The translations under genes were made by a program, and so were the position numbers. 10,649 bases of DNA. Source: Bacillota bacterium. GTDB lineage: Bacteria > Bacillota > Clostridia > Lachnospirales > Lachnospiraceae. This document shows, piece by piece, positions 1 through 7,019 of this stretch. The notes beneath the pieces are model-generated. The model saw only the letters and a list, made by a program, of their open reading frames with translations. It made no database searches and was not told where the DNA came from. The stretch covers positions 1-10,649 of the forward strand of contig JAFACO010000492.1 in the NCBI GenBank assembly GCA_023425485.1. The letters run 5' to 3'. Each line of letters starts with the position of its first letter. The stretch's first letter is position 1.

Positions 1-285
1 CTCTTCGATAATAAAACCGGCAGTTAGATATTTTGGTGTTGCTCCCATCATAGACAAATCATTCACTGTTCCACATACAGCAAGCTTTCCAATATCCCCA
101 CCCGGGAAAAATAACGGTGTCACCACAAAGGAATCCGTCGTATAAGCGATGTTCCCATTTACCTTAAGTACAGCTGCATCTTCAAGCTTATTCAATACCT
201 CGTTATCAAAATGTTTTAAAAAAACTTCATTTATTAAATTGCCCGTCTGCTTACCGCCACTGCCGTAGGACATATCTATCTTCAT
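1..285 (-). CDS. hypE: HypE, hydrogenase maturation dehydratase (N-terminal 95 residues, cut by window edge)
   Basis: HypE dehydrates the thiocarboxamide that HypF places on its C-terminal cysteine, using ATP, to make the thiocyanate that supplies CN ligands of the NiFe centre. The frame opens at ATG 285 behind a strong AGGAGG site (291-296) and stays open to the window edge, so about a quarter of a usual HypE (roughly 330-340 residues) is present. Visible are the N-terminal GSGG (residues 8-11), the TTDSFVVTPLFFPGGDIG stretch (49-66) and CGTVNDLSMMGA (71-82), all typical of the ATP-binding PurM/AIR-synthase fold of HypE. The catalytic C-terminal cysteine lies outside the window. The gene sits 24 bp after hypD and is the last hyp gene seen here. 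Identification is secure; completeness cannot be judged. Confidence 0.95.
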   Translation of the reverse strand, partial: MKIDMSYGSGGKQTGNLINEVFLKHFDNEVLNKLEDAAVLKVNGNIAYTTDSFVVTPLFFPGGDIGKLAVCGTVNDLSMMGATPKYLTAGFIIEE

Positions 286-309
286 AACTACCTCCTGTAT
301 TACCTTCAC

Positions 310-1353
310 TTATGCTAAGTTCTTATACCAGATACCGCATGCCCCTTCCACGGATACCATGCATGGGCCAATGGCATTAAAGGGTGTACAAACCTTGCTA
401 AATAACGGACACTCCACCGGATTAATACGCCCAAGAATAACCTCCGTACATTTACAACCCTTTGGCAATTTCTCTTCCACATGTTCCAGCGTACTTCCAG
501 CATCATATTCCTTATATTCCTGTCTGATTTGAAGAGCGGAGGTTTCGATTACTCCAATTCCTCTCCAGTGGTCCTCTGTTTCTTCAAAGTAGGTATCTAC
601 CATCGCCAAGGCTTTAAGATTTCCTTCTTCTGAGACAGCATTTTTATATAAGTTCTTTACACTTGGTTTCTTATTCTTAACTTGTTGTATTATCTCATAT
701 ATGGCTGCCAGGATATGTTCACCTTCAAAACCAGCGATAACAAAGGGCTTTTGATACTTCTCCGCTAAAGGCTCATACGCTGCACTACCAGTGATTACAC
801 TAACATGACCTGGGCAGATAAAAGCATCAATTTCTTTTTCATTCTCACAGATATAAGCAAGTGCTGGCAGCGTTGCTTTAATTGAGGTCATCAGTTTTAA
901 ATTCGTAATATTGCCTTTTATCATCTCTTCCAGCATAAGTGCATAGATGGGTGTTGTGGTTTCAAAGCCCACTGCGGCAAATACAAATTGTGTATTTGAT
1001 TCCTCTTTTGCTATTTGAAGTGCTGCCAAAGGAGAATATAGAATTCGAACCTTAGCACCAATTGCCTTAGCTTCGGTTAAGGACATTTTATTGCCCTTTA
1101 CTTTCATCATATCTCCAAAGGTTAGCACACAACAGTTCTCTTGCAATGCATAATCCACCAAACGATCGATATAGGCAGAGGAGGTGACACAGACAGGACA
1201 TCCTGGACCAGAGATTAACTTTATCTTTGAGGATAACAGACTTCTGATACCGCTTTTAAAAATACTTCCAGTATGAGTACCGCAAACCTCCATAATCTTT
1301 ATCTGGGGTCCCTCATACTGCAAAAGCGCATCCTTAATTTGCTCTAGTGTCAT
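310..1353 (-). CDS. hypD: HypD, Fe-S scaffold for Fe(CN)2CO assembly
   Basis: HypD works with HypC in the cytoplasm to assemble the Fe(CN)2CO group before it is passed to the large subunit. The 347-residue protein is near the usual family length (about 350-370). It shows MEVCGTHTG (21-29, Cys24), GPGCPVC (49-55, Cys52 and Cys55), GFETTTP (129-135), FICPGHVS (178-185) and IAGFEGEHI (206-214). The C-terminal cysteine-rich region has Cys300, 302, 315, 322, 331 and 339, where ligands of the family's [4Fe-4S] cluster lie (ECPLFSKVCTP, GPCMVSVEGAC). Nothing essential appears missing. The ATG overlaps the hypC TGA as ATGA (1350-1353), and an AGGAGG lies 10 nt upstream inside hypC, which suggests coupled translation and fits the HypC-HypD complex. 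Confidence 0.97.
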   Translation of the reverse strand: MTLEQIKDALLQYEGPQIKIMEVCGTHTGSIFKSGIRSLLSSKIKLISGPGCPVCVTSSAYIDRLVDYALQENCCVLTFGDMMKVKGNKMSLTEAKAIGAKVRILYSPLAALQIAKEESNTQFVFAAVGFETTTPIYALMLEEMIKGNITNLKLMTSIKATLPALAYICENEKEIDAFICPGHVSVITGSAAYEPLAEKYQKPFVIAGFEGEHILAAIYEIIQQVKNKKPSVKNLYKNAVSEEGNLKALAMVDTYFEETEDHWRGIGVIETSALQIRQEYKEYDAGSTLEHVEEKLPKGCKCTEVILGRINPVECPLFSKVCTPFNAIGPCMVSVEGACGIWYKNLA

Positions 1354-1571
1354 TCTGCCATAACCTCCTCAAGCTCTGCAAAAATCTCAAGAATCTCCTC
1401 AGCAGCGTCTTTCTTCATAACCTCCATAACACAACCCGCATGGATGAGCACATAATCTCCTACCTTTGCTGATACAAGCTTTATATTCGCCCACGTAATA
1501 TTATTCATTATATTAACTTTAGCCATATCTCCATTTATCTCAACAATTTTTCCTGGAACTGCAACACACAT
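1350..1571 (-). CDS. hypC: HypC/HupF/HybG family hydrogenase maturation chaperone
   Basis: HypC is the small chaperone that binds HypD during Fe(CN)2CO assembly and then delivers the iron group to the hydrogenase large-subunit precursor. The 73-residue product starts MCVAVPGK, giving the essential Cys2 after Met removal, and has the conserved VGDYVLIHAG segment (37-46) with His44. After this the usual HxGFAI is replaced by HAGCVM, so a second cysteine (Cys47) stands where a phenylalanine is common. The start is set by Cys2 and by AAAGG about 10 nt upstream, lying in the end of hypF. The gap to hypF is 6 bp, and the stop overlaps the hypD start by 4 bp. Confidence 0.96.
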   Translation of the reverse strand: MCVAVPGKIVEINGDMAKVNIMNNITWANIKLVSAKVGDYVLIHAGCVMEVMKKDAAEEILEIFAELEEVMAE

Positions 1572-1577
1572 AATTCA

Positions 1578-4049
1578 TCAGCCTTTCTGATATAAACCTA
1601 TATAAGCTTGTCCAAGGCTAATTCCACCGTCATTTGGAGGAACTGCCAAATTAACATATACGTTAAACTCTTTCTTTCTCAATACCTCAAGTACTCGCTC
1701 TGATAATACGGTGTTTTGGAACACACCACCACTTAAGGCAATACAGCTCGTTTCATACTTATCCTTAAGTTCCAAACAGACCTCAAGAATTGCATCTGCT
1801 ACAGCATAATGAAATCCCAGCGCAAGTGCTCCTCTATCTTCTTTCTCCCTAAGTCTGCAAAGCATTTCAAGTACAGGTTTTGAATCTATCTTTATTATCT
1901 CATATTCTTTCTCAATTGCAAAGGAAAGCTTTGTGGGTTTCTTACCCTCTCTCTTTGCATGTACTGCTTCTCTCTCTAATAAAGCTCCGCATTCCCCTTC
2001 GTATCGATTCGTATGGGCGATATTGAGAATCGATGCAACTGCATCAAAGAGTCTGCCTGCACTGGAGGACTTGACCGTATTAACTCTATGCTGAAGAGCT
2101 GCCCTGATAATCGGTTTACGTTCATCCTGTACATACTCTTCCAGGCCTGCATCGATTAAGAAACAGGAGGCTGTTTTTCTGGCATCCCGCATGGAATCAT
2201 CACCGCCTAGCATTAGACTGTATTCCAGCTGTCCAGCTCTAACATATTCTGCTCCCTCACAAACCAGGAATTCACCGCCCCAGACATTACCGTCGGTTCC
2301 ATAACCAGTACCATCAAAAGATACTCCAATAACTTTTCCTTTTAAATCATGCTCTGCCATAACACTGGCTACATGGGCATGATGATGCTGTACTTGTAAA
2401 ACTGGTATTCCCAAGGTTTTTGTCAAACCTGTAGAATAATAATTAGGATGCAAATCACATACTGCCAAAGCAGGTTTCACTTTTAAGAGTCTGGATAAAT
2501 CCTGCAAAGAATTCTTATATTCCTCCAGAACTGATATTTCTTCTAAATCTCCAAAATATTGTGATAAAACCGCTTTCCCATTATGATAGAGGCAAAAGGT
2601 AGCCTTTAAATCACCTCCGGCAGCAAAGATTGCTTTTTCCTTATTTATAACCTCTTCTAAATTTCTATTTTGAATTACCGAATTCCTTATAATATCTTCT
2701 ATATCCCTATTTTGATTTACAATACTGTTTGAAACCACTTGTTTATTATTAATTTCTGTACCTAAACTACGCTCCTGTTCTATAAATACCGGATAAGGTA
2801 CATACCCTCTGCTTCGCCTTATCAACTGTGGTTTTCCATCAATTATCTTCGCGACAGAGTCATCCACAGAACGTATAATCCTTCTGGTATTATATAAAAC
2901 TCCATCCAGATATTCTGAATTCATGGACAACATCCTGGCATCCTCTCTAATGATTGGTTCAGAGGAGTAATTTGCACTGGTCATGATAAGTGGTCCGCAA
3001 GATCGCAAGAGTAAATGCTGCAGTGGTGTAAACGGTAAAAATGCTCCACAATACATACTTCCCCTTACCGTGGAGGGAGCAAAGTTGTTGGTATGCAGGT
3101 ACAGCAAAACAATTGGTCTGGCATTTGTTTTTAACAATGCCTCCTCTTCCTTCGAAACCTGACAGTAGGTCTTAATCTGTTCCAGCTCAGGAAACATTAC
3201 AGCAAAAGGCTTTTCTTCTCTGCCTTTTAACTTTCTTAAGTTTTGTACGGTATCTTCTCGAAAAGGGGAACAAACCAGATGATACCCCCCGATTCCTTTT
3301 ACTGCAATAATGCCACCTCTGTTAATTACAGTAACAGCACTCTCAAGTTCCTTATTTGAAGCAGCCTTATTTCTTGATGTGTTATTCGTTTTATCACCTA
3401 AAGTTTCTGCATTAGCCAATTCATTAATTATACTCAGTTTATCTAACTTCTCCTGAAAGATTAGATAAGGGCCGCAATCATAACAGGAGATGGTCTGGGC
3501 ATGTAGTCGTCTGTCGTCCGTATTCGTATATTCTGTCTGGCAGTCCGGACACATCTTAAAGTCAACCATAGTGGTATTATCCCTGTCATAAGGCAACTCT
3601 GCCATAATGGTATAACGTGGCCCGCAGGACATACAACTGATAAACGGATTCAGGTGACGTCTATCGGTTTCTGCTAATAATTCCTTTTGACAATGTACAC
3701 ATACCGGCAAGTCCGGAGGTATAATCGATGCATCACCATTGTTACCGCTTTCAAGTATTTCAAAATCACTATAAATGTTGTGTTTCTCAGCATTAACAAT
3801 CTCTTCTATTTCCAGCTTAACAATCTGTGCCTGACCATTATCTCCGTGCTGAAGTTCATTCAGAAATCCTTCAACGGATTCATTATTCGCCTGAACCATA
3901 ATGTCAACATAACCGCCAACATTACGAACCGTACCGCATATAGAAAACTTTTTAGCGACACGATAAACAAGGGGTCGGAAACCAACCCCTTGTACAATAC
4001 CGTATACCTTTATTCTTTTTGTTATAAGTTTACTCTTTCCATTATCCAT
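1578..4049 (-). CDS. hypF: HypF, carbamoyltransferase for cyanide ligand synthesis
   Basis: HypF converts carbamoyl phosphate and ATP to a carbamoyl-adenylate and transfers the carbamoyl group to the HypE cysteine. All four parts are visible in order. The acylphosphatase domain has VQGVGFRP (19-26) with Arg25 and Asn43. The double zinc finger has Cys117/120, 139/142, 167/170 and 189/192, with perfect x18, x24, x18 spacing. The YrdC-like domain has KGIGGYHLVC (251-260), LKGREEKPFAVM (274-285) and MTSAN (356-360). The Kae1-like domain has VQHHHAHV (553-560), SFDGTGYGTDG (577-587), SGGVFQN (773-779) and NDGGISLGQ (806-814). At 823 residues it is longer than the usual 750-780 because of two low-complexity linkers, about 200-234 and 424-470. 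The only good start, ATG 4049, overlaps hypB by 28 bp and has a weak ribosome site. Confidence 0.97.
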   Translation of the reverse strand: MDNGKSKLITKRIKVYGIVQGVGFRPLVYRVAKKFSICGTVRNVGGYVDIMVQANNESVEGFLNELQHGDNGQAQIVKLEIEEIVNAEKHNIYSDFEILESGNNGDASIIPPDLPVCVHCQKELLAETDRRHLNPFISCMSCGPRYTIMAELPYDRDNTTMVDFKMCPDCQTEYTNTDDRRLHAQTISCYDCGPYLIFQEKLDKLSIINELANAETLGDKTNNTSRNKAASNKELESAVTVINRGGIIAVKGIGGYHLVCSPFREDTVQNLRKLKGREEKPFAVMFPELEQIKTYCQVSKEEEALLKTNARPIVLLYLHTNNFAPSTVRGSMYCGAFLPFTPLQHLLLRSCGPLIMTSANYSSEPIIREDARMLSMNSEYLDGVLYNTRRIIRSVDDSVAKIIDGKPQLIRRSRGYVPYPVFIEQERSLGTEINNKQVVSNSIVNQNRDIEDIIRNSVIQNRNLEEVINKEKAIFAAGGDLKATFCLYHNGKAVLSQYFGDLEEISVLEEYKNSLQDLSRLLKVKPALAVCDLHPNYYSTGLTKTLGIPVLQVQHHHAHVASVMAEHDLKGKVIGVSFDGTGYGTDGNVWGGEFLVCEGAEYVRAGQLEYSLMLGGDDSMRDARKTASCFLIDAGLEEYVQDERKPIIRAALQHRVNTVKSSSAGRLFDAVASILNIAHTNRYEGECGALLEREAVHAKREGKKPTKLSFAIEKEYEIIKIDSKPVLEMLCRLREKEDRGALALGFHYAVADAILEVCLELKDKYETSCIALSGGVFQNTVLSERVLEVLRKKEFNVYVNLAVPPNDGGISLGQAYIGLYQKG
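2646..2717 (-). repeat. Imperfect tandem duplication within the hypF interdomain linker
   Basis: Two 30-nt copies (2688-2717 and 2646-2675) match at 24 of 30 positions with a 42-nt period. They encode NQNRDIEDII (residues 445-454) and IQNRNLEEVI (459-468) between the YrdC-like and Kae1-like domains. The copies keep the reading frame. The surrounding segment (about 424-470) is rich in Asn, Ile, Glu and Gln and has no counterpart that I recognise in other HypF proteins. Confidence 0.75.
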
Positions 4050-4675
4050 GCTGCTACTTCTTCAAAACCTTCTCCTGTTTTACCGGATACTTTAATGACA
4101 GGAGCGGTCTTGTTTTGAGCTCTCACACCCTTCATAAAAAAGTCTTCGTCAAAATCAATATAAGGTAATAGGTCACATTTGTTTAAGATGATAATATCAG
4201 CTTTTTCAAATGCAAGTGGATATTTATAAGGCTTATCACTGCCCTCGGTTACGGTGGAGATTAACATTTTTGCATGTTCTCCAATCATAAATTCAGCAGG
4301 GCAAACAAGATTGCCGATGTTCTCAATGAATAAAACTCCGTTAGAGAGCTTTAATTCGTCAACTGCATTTCCAATTAACGGTGAGTCAAGATGACAAGCT
4401 CCACCAGTATTAATCTGAATTGCATTAACACCTAGTGCTTGTAAAGTCTTGGTATCAAAGTCTGCTTCGATATCTCCTTCGATTACATAAGGAGTTACCT
4501 TATCCAAACGTTTGATAATATTGATTAAAGATGTCGTTTTACCTGCACCAGGTGCACCCATGACATTGATTGCATATATTCCACTCTTTGTCAAAGATGC
4601 ATTGATTTGTGAGGCTACCTCATCATTTTTATCATATACGGATTGCATTACTTCAATTTCTTTATTTTCTGACAT
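4022..4675 (-). CDS. hypB: HypB, GTPase for nickel insertion
   Basis: HypB is the SIMIBI-class GTPase that, with HypA, delivers nickel to the large-subunit precursor after the iron group is in place. The 217-residue protein has a Walker A loop GAPGAGKT (40-47), EGDIEADFD (66-74), the metal-binding pair Cys94-His95 in GGACHLD with Cys125 in ENIGNLVCP (118-126), and the guanine-specificity motif NKCD (165-168). It lacks the N-terminal CxxCGC nickel site of E. coli HypB and the histidine-rich stretch of other homologues, so it should bind nickel only at the GTPase-domain site. AAAGG lies about 9 nt before the ATG. The gene starts 27 bp after hypA, and its last 28 bp overlap hypF. Confidence 0.97.
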   Translation of the reverse strand: MSENKEIEVMQSVYDKNDEVASQINASLTKSGIYAINVMGAPGAGKTTSLINIIKRLDKVTPYVIEGDIEADFDTKTLQALGVNAIQINTGGACHLDSPLIGNAVDELKLSNGVLFIENIGNLVCPAEFMIGEHAKMLISTVTEGSDKPYKYPLAFEKADIIILNKCDLLPYIDFDEDFFMKGVRAQNKTAPVIKVSGKTGEGFEEVAAWIMERVNL

Positions 4676-4702
4676 AATATCATGCCTTTCTATTTGTAGC
4701 CT

Positions 4703-5041
4703 TCACACTTCAATTGACTTGATGTAGAATTCTTTCCCGATTTCAGTTGGACCACCTTCACCCTTGCAAATAGGGCATTCAAAGGTAAAGGGCTTTCGGA
4801 TAAATAATTCACCGCATTGGTTGCATTTTAATCTTGGTGCAATTCGCTCCATCTGTAGTTTTGCGTGCTGACATCTGGTTCCTTCTGCAATAATTTCAAA
4901 ATACAACTCGATAGAACTGGCAACATATCCGGAATAATCTCCAACAACGAGATTAATTACTTTTACATCAGCAGCATCATTCTTAATTGCAAATTCTTCA
5001 GCAATTTCTATGATTCGCTGGGTGATTGGGTATTCATGCAT
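4703..5041 (-). CDS. hypA: HypA, nickel metallochaperone
   Basis: HypA binds Ni(II) through its N-terminal MHE motif and, with HypB, loads it into the hydrogenase large subunit. The 112-residue product starts MHEYP with His2 and Glu3, a variant of the commoner MHEL/MHEM start. It has VVGDYSGYV (32-40), matching the family VGxxSG motif, and a structural zinc site of two CxxC pairs, Cys73/76 and Cys89/92. Length is normal for the family. The start is fixed by His2. The ribosome site upstream is weak (AAGGGATGAG), and the gene overlaps the end of echF by 34 bp, so translation may depend on ribosomes finishing echF. Confidence 0.96.
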   Translation of the reverse strand: MHEYPITQRIIEIAEEFAIKNDAADVKVINLVVGDYSGYVASSIELYFEIIAEGTRCQHAKLQMERIAPRLKCNQCGELFIRKPFTFECPICKGEGGPTEIGKEFYIKSIEV

Positions 5042-5373
5042 TTTATAAACTCATCCCTTGTCTTTTCCTGTGAAGGAGTGGTGTAATTATGTTCCATGTT
5101 GAGACATTTCTTAGGACATACTTCAACGCAGCAATTGCACTGAATACATTTGAAACGCTCGATGCTCCAGGAAGCATCCGCTTTCTTAACCTTAATTGCT
5201 CCGGTAGGACATCTTCTGTCACACATACCACAGAAAATACAATCCTCAACTACAATCCCAATGCTTCCTCTGGTACGATCAAAATTCTCCTTTGGTTTGA
5301 TTGGATACATTGTTGTATAAGGTCCATGAAATAAATTTTTAAACAGAGTCTTGCTCATACTTAAAATAGACAT
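5008..5373 (-). CDS. echF: EchF-like 2x[4Fe-4S] ferredoxin subunit of energy-converting hydrogenase
   Basis: This is the polyferredoxin-type subunit (NuoI/HycF family) that passes electrons between a soluble ferredoxin and the proximal cluster in EchC. Counted from ATG 5373 it has 121 residues, with two classical binding sets: Cys45/48/51/55 (CIFCGMCDRRCP) and Cys76/79/82/86 (CIQCNCCVEVCP). The frame is also open upstream to an ATG at 5445, but those extra residues (such as NFHTQICACGPKF) come from the hairpin-rich repeat region and do not resemble the family N-terminus. The MSKTLFKNLF...YP region is what HycF/EchF proteins start with. GAAAGG (5387-5392) is 13 nt from ATG 5373; ATG 5358 is another possibility. 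The 3' end overlaps hypA by 34 bp. Confidence 0.9.
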   Translation of the reverse strand: MSILSMSKTLFKNLFHGPYTTMYPIKPKENFDRTRGSIGIVVEDCIFCGMCDRRCPTGAIKVKKADASWSIERFKCIQCNCCVEVCPKKCLNMEHNYTTPSQEKTRDEFIKCMNTQSPSES

Positions 5374-5386
5374 TATTGTAACCATA

Positions 5387-5519
5387 CCTTTCGTGCTACC
5401 TGCAAACTTTGGGCCGCAGGCACAAATTTGCGTGTGAAAATTCACTTTTCACACTAACTCCATGATGCCTCTGGCATCTTATTGATCTAGTTAGTAAGGC
5501 TTCGTATCAATACCTTAGA
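5387..5519 (-). repeat. Hairpin-rich intercistronic element between echE and echF
   Basis: This gap is far longer than most in the operon and is packed with inverted repeats. They are GTGTGAAAA/TTTTCACAC, a perfect 9-bp stem with a 5-nt loop (5432-5454); GATGCC/GGCATC with a 3-nt loop (5464-5478), nested inside CTAACT/AGTTAG (5454-5459 and 5489-5494); TAAGG/CCTTA (5495-5499 and 5513-5517); and CCTGC/GCAGG (5399-5403 and 5416-5420). No T-run follows any stem, so it is not a plain terminator. It looks like a small palindromic repeat inserted between two operon genes; whether it recurs in the genome cannot be seen here. Confidence 0.6.
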
Positions 5520-6599
5520 TTATCTCTCGGTACAGCTGATACAAGGATCAATGGTCACGACCAGAATCGGAACATCAGCGAGTGCACAATCTTTCAGTGT
5601 TTCCATTAATGCAGGTACGTTTGCAAAGGTAGGTGTGCGGACTCTTACCCTATCAAGGAATTTCGTTCCGTTACCTTTTGCATAATACACTACCTCCCCG
5701 CGTGGTTGTTCAATTAAGGTGAAATGTTCACCATTTGGATTACCGGTTACTTTAACTTTAATGTCGCCTTCCGGAATAATCGCAATACATTGTTTGATAA
5801 TATCAATTGCCTGAAGAACTTCTCTCATTCTAACAGAAGTTCTAGCATAGCAGTCACCTGCTTCTTCTACGATTGGTTCAAAATTAATCTTACCATAAGC
5901 TGCATAGCCTGTGGTTCTCATATCTCTTACAATACCGCTGGCTCTAGCCATAGGACCAACTGCTCCGGTGTCTATCGCTGCTTGTTTAGATAATACACCT
6001 ACACCTTGGGTACGAAGTTTAACAGTTCTATCATTTAAGAATACTTCGATAGTCTCTTTTAATTCTGTCTCAAGCTTTGTGAGAACATCAACAATCTTAT
6101 TTAAAGTTTCTGCACTGATGTCTTTTCTAACACCGCCAACATCACATACGGAGAAGATAACACGTCCTCCGGTGGTCTCTTCAAAGATATCAAGAACTTG
6201 CTCTCTTAATCTGAAGGATTGCATGAACAAACTTTCAAAACCAAAGGCATCTGCCAGCAAGCCCATCCATAAAATATGACTGTGCATACGGGATAACTCT
6301 GCCCAGATAGTTCTTAAGAATTCTGCTCTTTCCGGAATCTTAACCTCCATAATGCTTTCAACAGCCATACAATAGCCCATTCCATGCATAAAGGAACAGA
6401 TACCGCAAATTCTTTCTGCTACATAAGTGTATTGAAGATAATCCTTCTTCTCCACTAATTTTTCAAGTCCGCGATGAATATATCCAATTCTAGGAATAGC
6501 TTCTATAACACGCTCATCCTCTAACACCAAATCCAGATGAATCGGTTCCGGAAGTACTGGATGCTGGGGACCAAATGGAACTACAGTTCTCTTACCCAT
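5520..6599 (-). CDS. echE: EchE, [NiFe] hydrogenase large (catalytic) subunit, group 4
   Basis: EchE carries the NiFe active site where protons are reduced to H2 or H2 is oxidised. The 359-residue protein has the N-terminal nickel-ligand motif ERICGIC (62-68; Cys65 and Cys68) and the C-terminal motif DPCISC (351-356; Cys353 and Cys356). It also has the complex-I-like RIGYIHRGLEKL (37-48), GGRVIFSVCDVGG (144-156) and GAVGPMARASG (212-222). It stops two residues after CT, as CTER, with no C-terminal extension. Related HycE is cleaved after that same arginine, so this enzyme is made already trimmed. AGGAGG lies 9 nt before the ATG, which overlaps the echD stop by 8 bp. NuoC-like sequence is a separate gene (echD), unlike the fused HycE of formate hydrogenlyase. 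Confidence 0.97.
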   Translation of the reverse strand: MGKRTVVPFGPQHPVLPEPIHLDLVLEDERVIEAIPRIGYIHRGLEKLVEKKDYLQYTYVAERICGICSFMHGMGYCMAVESIMEVKIPERAEFLRTIWAELSRMHSHILWMGLLADAFGFESLFMQSFRLREQVLDIFEETTGGRVIFSVCDVGGVRKDISAETLNKIVDVLTKLETELKETIEVFLNDRTVKLRTQGVGVLSKQAAIDTGAVGPMARASGIVRDMRTTGYAAYGKINFEPIVEEAGDCYARTSVRMREVLQAIDIIKQCIAIIPEGDIKVKVTGNPNGEHFTLIEQPRGEVVYYAKGNGTKFLDRVRVRTPTFANVPALMETLKDCALADVPILVVTIDPCISCTER

Positions 6600-6948
6600 T
6601 GATTTTCCCCTCCTTTGGTTTGTATGGTGTTGGTTCTGGTAATATATAAAGTGAATTATTAAAATCGAAGGACATGTTCTTTATTTGAACACCAAAAAGT
6701 TCTTTAATTTCATTCTCATATAGGAATGCAAAGTTATACATAACACTGATGCTTGAGATTTCTTCCTCTGTATCGGTAACAAATCTAAGATGTATTAAAT
6801 CATAGTCTTTTTCAAATGTATAGCTTAATTCCATACCATCTTTCGCTGTGCAGGTGATTGCTACAAGTCTGTAGCCTTCATTCTTAAGGCTAAGGGTTTC
6901 AGCTAATAAATCAGTAGATAAAATCTGCTTAATTGTTTGTTGAGCCAT
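6592..6948 (-). CDS. echD: EchD-like subunit (NuoC / complex I 30-kDa family)
   Basis: This is a small hydrophilic subunit of the peripheral arm of energy-converting hydrogenases, related to the 30-kDa subunit of complex I. It binds no cofactor and probably helps hold EchE and EchC in place. The 118-residue product matches the usual size of EchD. The best family mark is the acidic FLYENEIKELFGV region (75-87), equivalent to the conserved E(R/N)E(x)xD(L/M)FG segment of NuoC proteins, followed by a short proline-rich tail (LPEPTPYKP). GGAG (6955-6958) is 6 nt from the ATG. It overlaps echE by 8 bp, but a 141-bp gap with hairpins separates it from echC. Confidence 0.88.
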   Translation of the reverse strand: MAQQTIKQILSTDLLAETLSLKNEGYRLVAITCTAKDGMELSYTFEKDYDLIHLRFVTDTEEEISSISVMYNFAFLYENEIKELFGVQIKNMSFDFNNSLYILPEPTPYKPKEGKING

Positions 6949-6963
6949 AGATTACTCCATTCC

Positions 6964-6979
6964 ACCGCTTTGAGGCGGT
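6964..6979 (-). other. Short GC-rich hairpin just upstream of the echD ribosome binding site
   Basis: ACCGC/GCGGT arms (6964-6968 and 6975-6979) flank a 6-nt loop. The stem ends 5 nt from the GGAG of echD (6955-6958), so in mRNA it could sit at the edge of ribosome loading. A TATAAT matching a -10 box lies just upstream on the minus strand (6986-6991), but its nearest -35-like TTGAAA is 20 nt away, so an internal promoter is only a weak possibility. Confidence 0.35.
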
Positions 6980-7019
6980 AACTAAATTATATCTTATCGA
7001 CAGAAAGGTTTTTTCAATT

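Noticed and set aside
3687..4118. A 143-codon plus-strand open frame opposite hypF and hypB
   Set aside because: It lies antisense to the conserved acylphosphatase and zinc-finger domains of HypF, has an odd composition rich in Tyr, Asn, Phe and Ile, and no ribosome site. It is a shadow of low-GC coding DNA.
5008..5249. A second minus-strand frame rich in Val and Cys overlapping echF
   Set aside because: It is a +1 shadow of the cysteine-rich ferredoxin gene and lacks any CxxCxxC pattern of its own.
5374..5445. N-terminal extension of echF from ATG 5445
   Set aside because: The extra residues come from the hairpin-rich element, do not resemble HycF/EchF N-termini, and ATG 5445 lies within the arm of a 9-bp inverted repeat with no clear ribosome site.
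5432..5454. Rho-independent terminator after echE
   Set aside because: The 9-bp stem is AT-rich and is not followed by a run of T on the minus strand; the downstream genes echF and hyp need the same transcript.
5911..6279. A 122-codon plus-strand open frame opposite echE
   Set aside because: It is fully antisense to the conserved catalytic subunit and is Ser/Thr-rich with no recognisable domain, as expected from reverse-strand reading of echE.
6986..7017. Internal promoter before echD (TATAAT with TTGAAA)
   Set aside because: The -10 box is perfect but the only -35-like hexamer is 20 nt away and the sequence at the 17-nt position is poly-A; TATAAT is frequent in AT-rich gaps.
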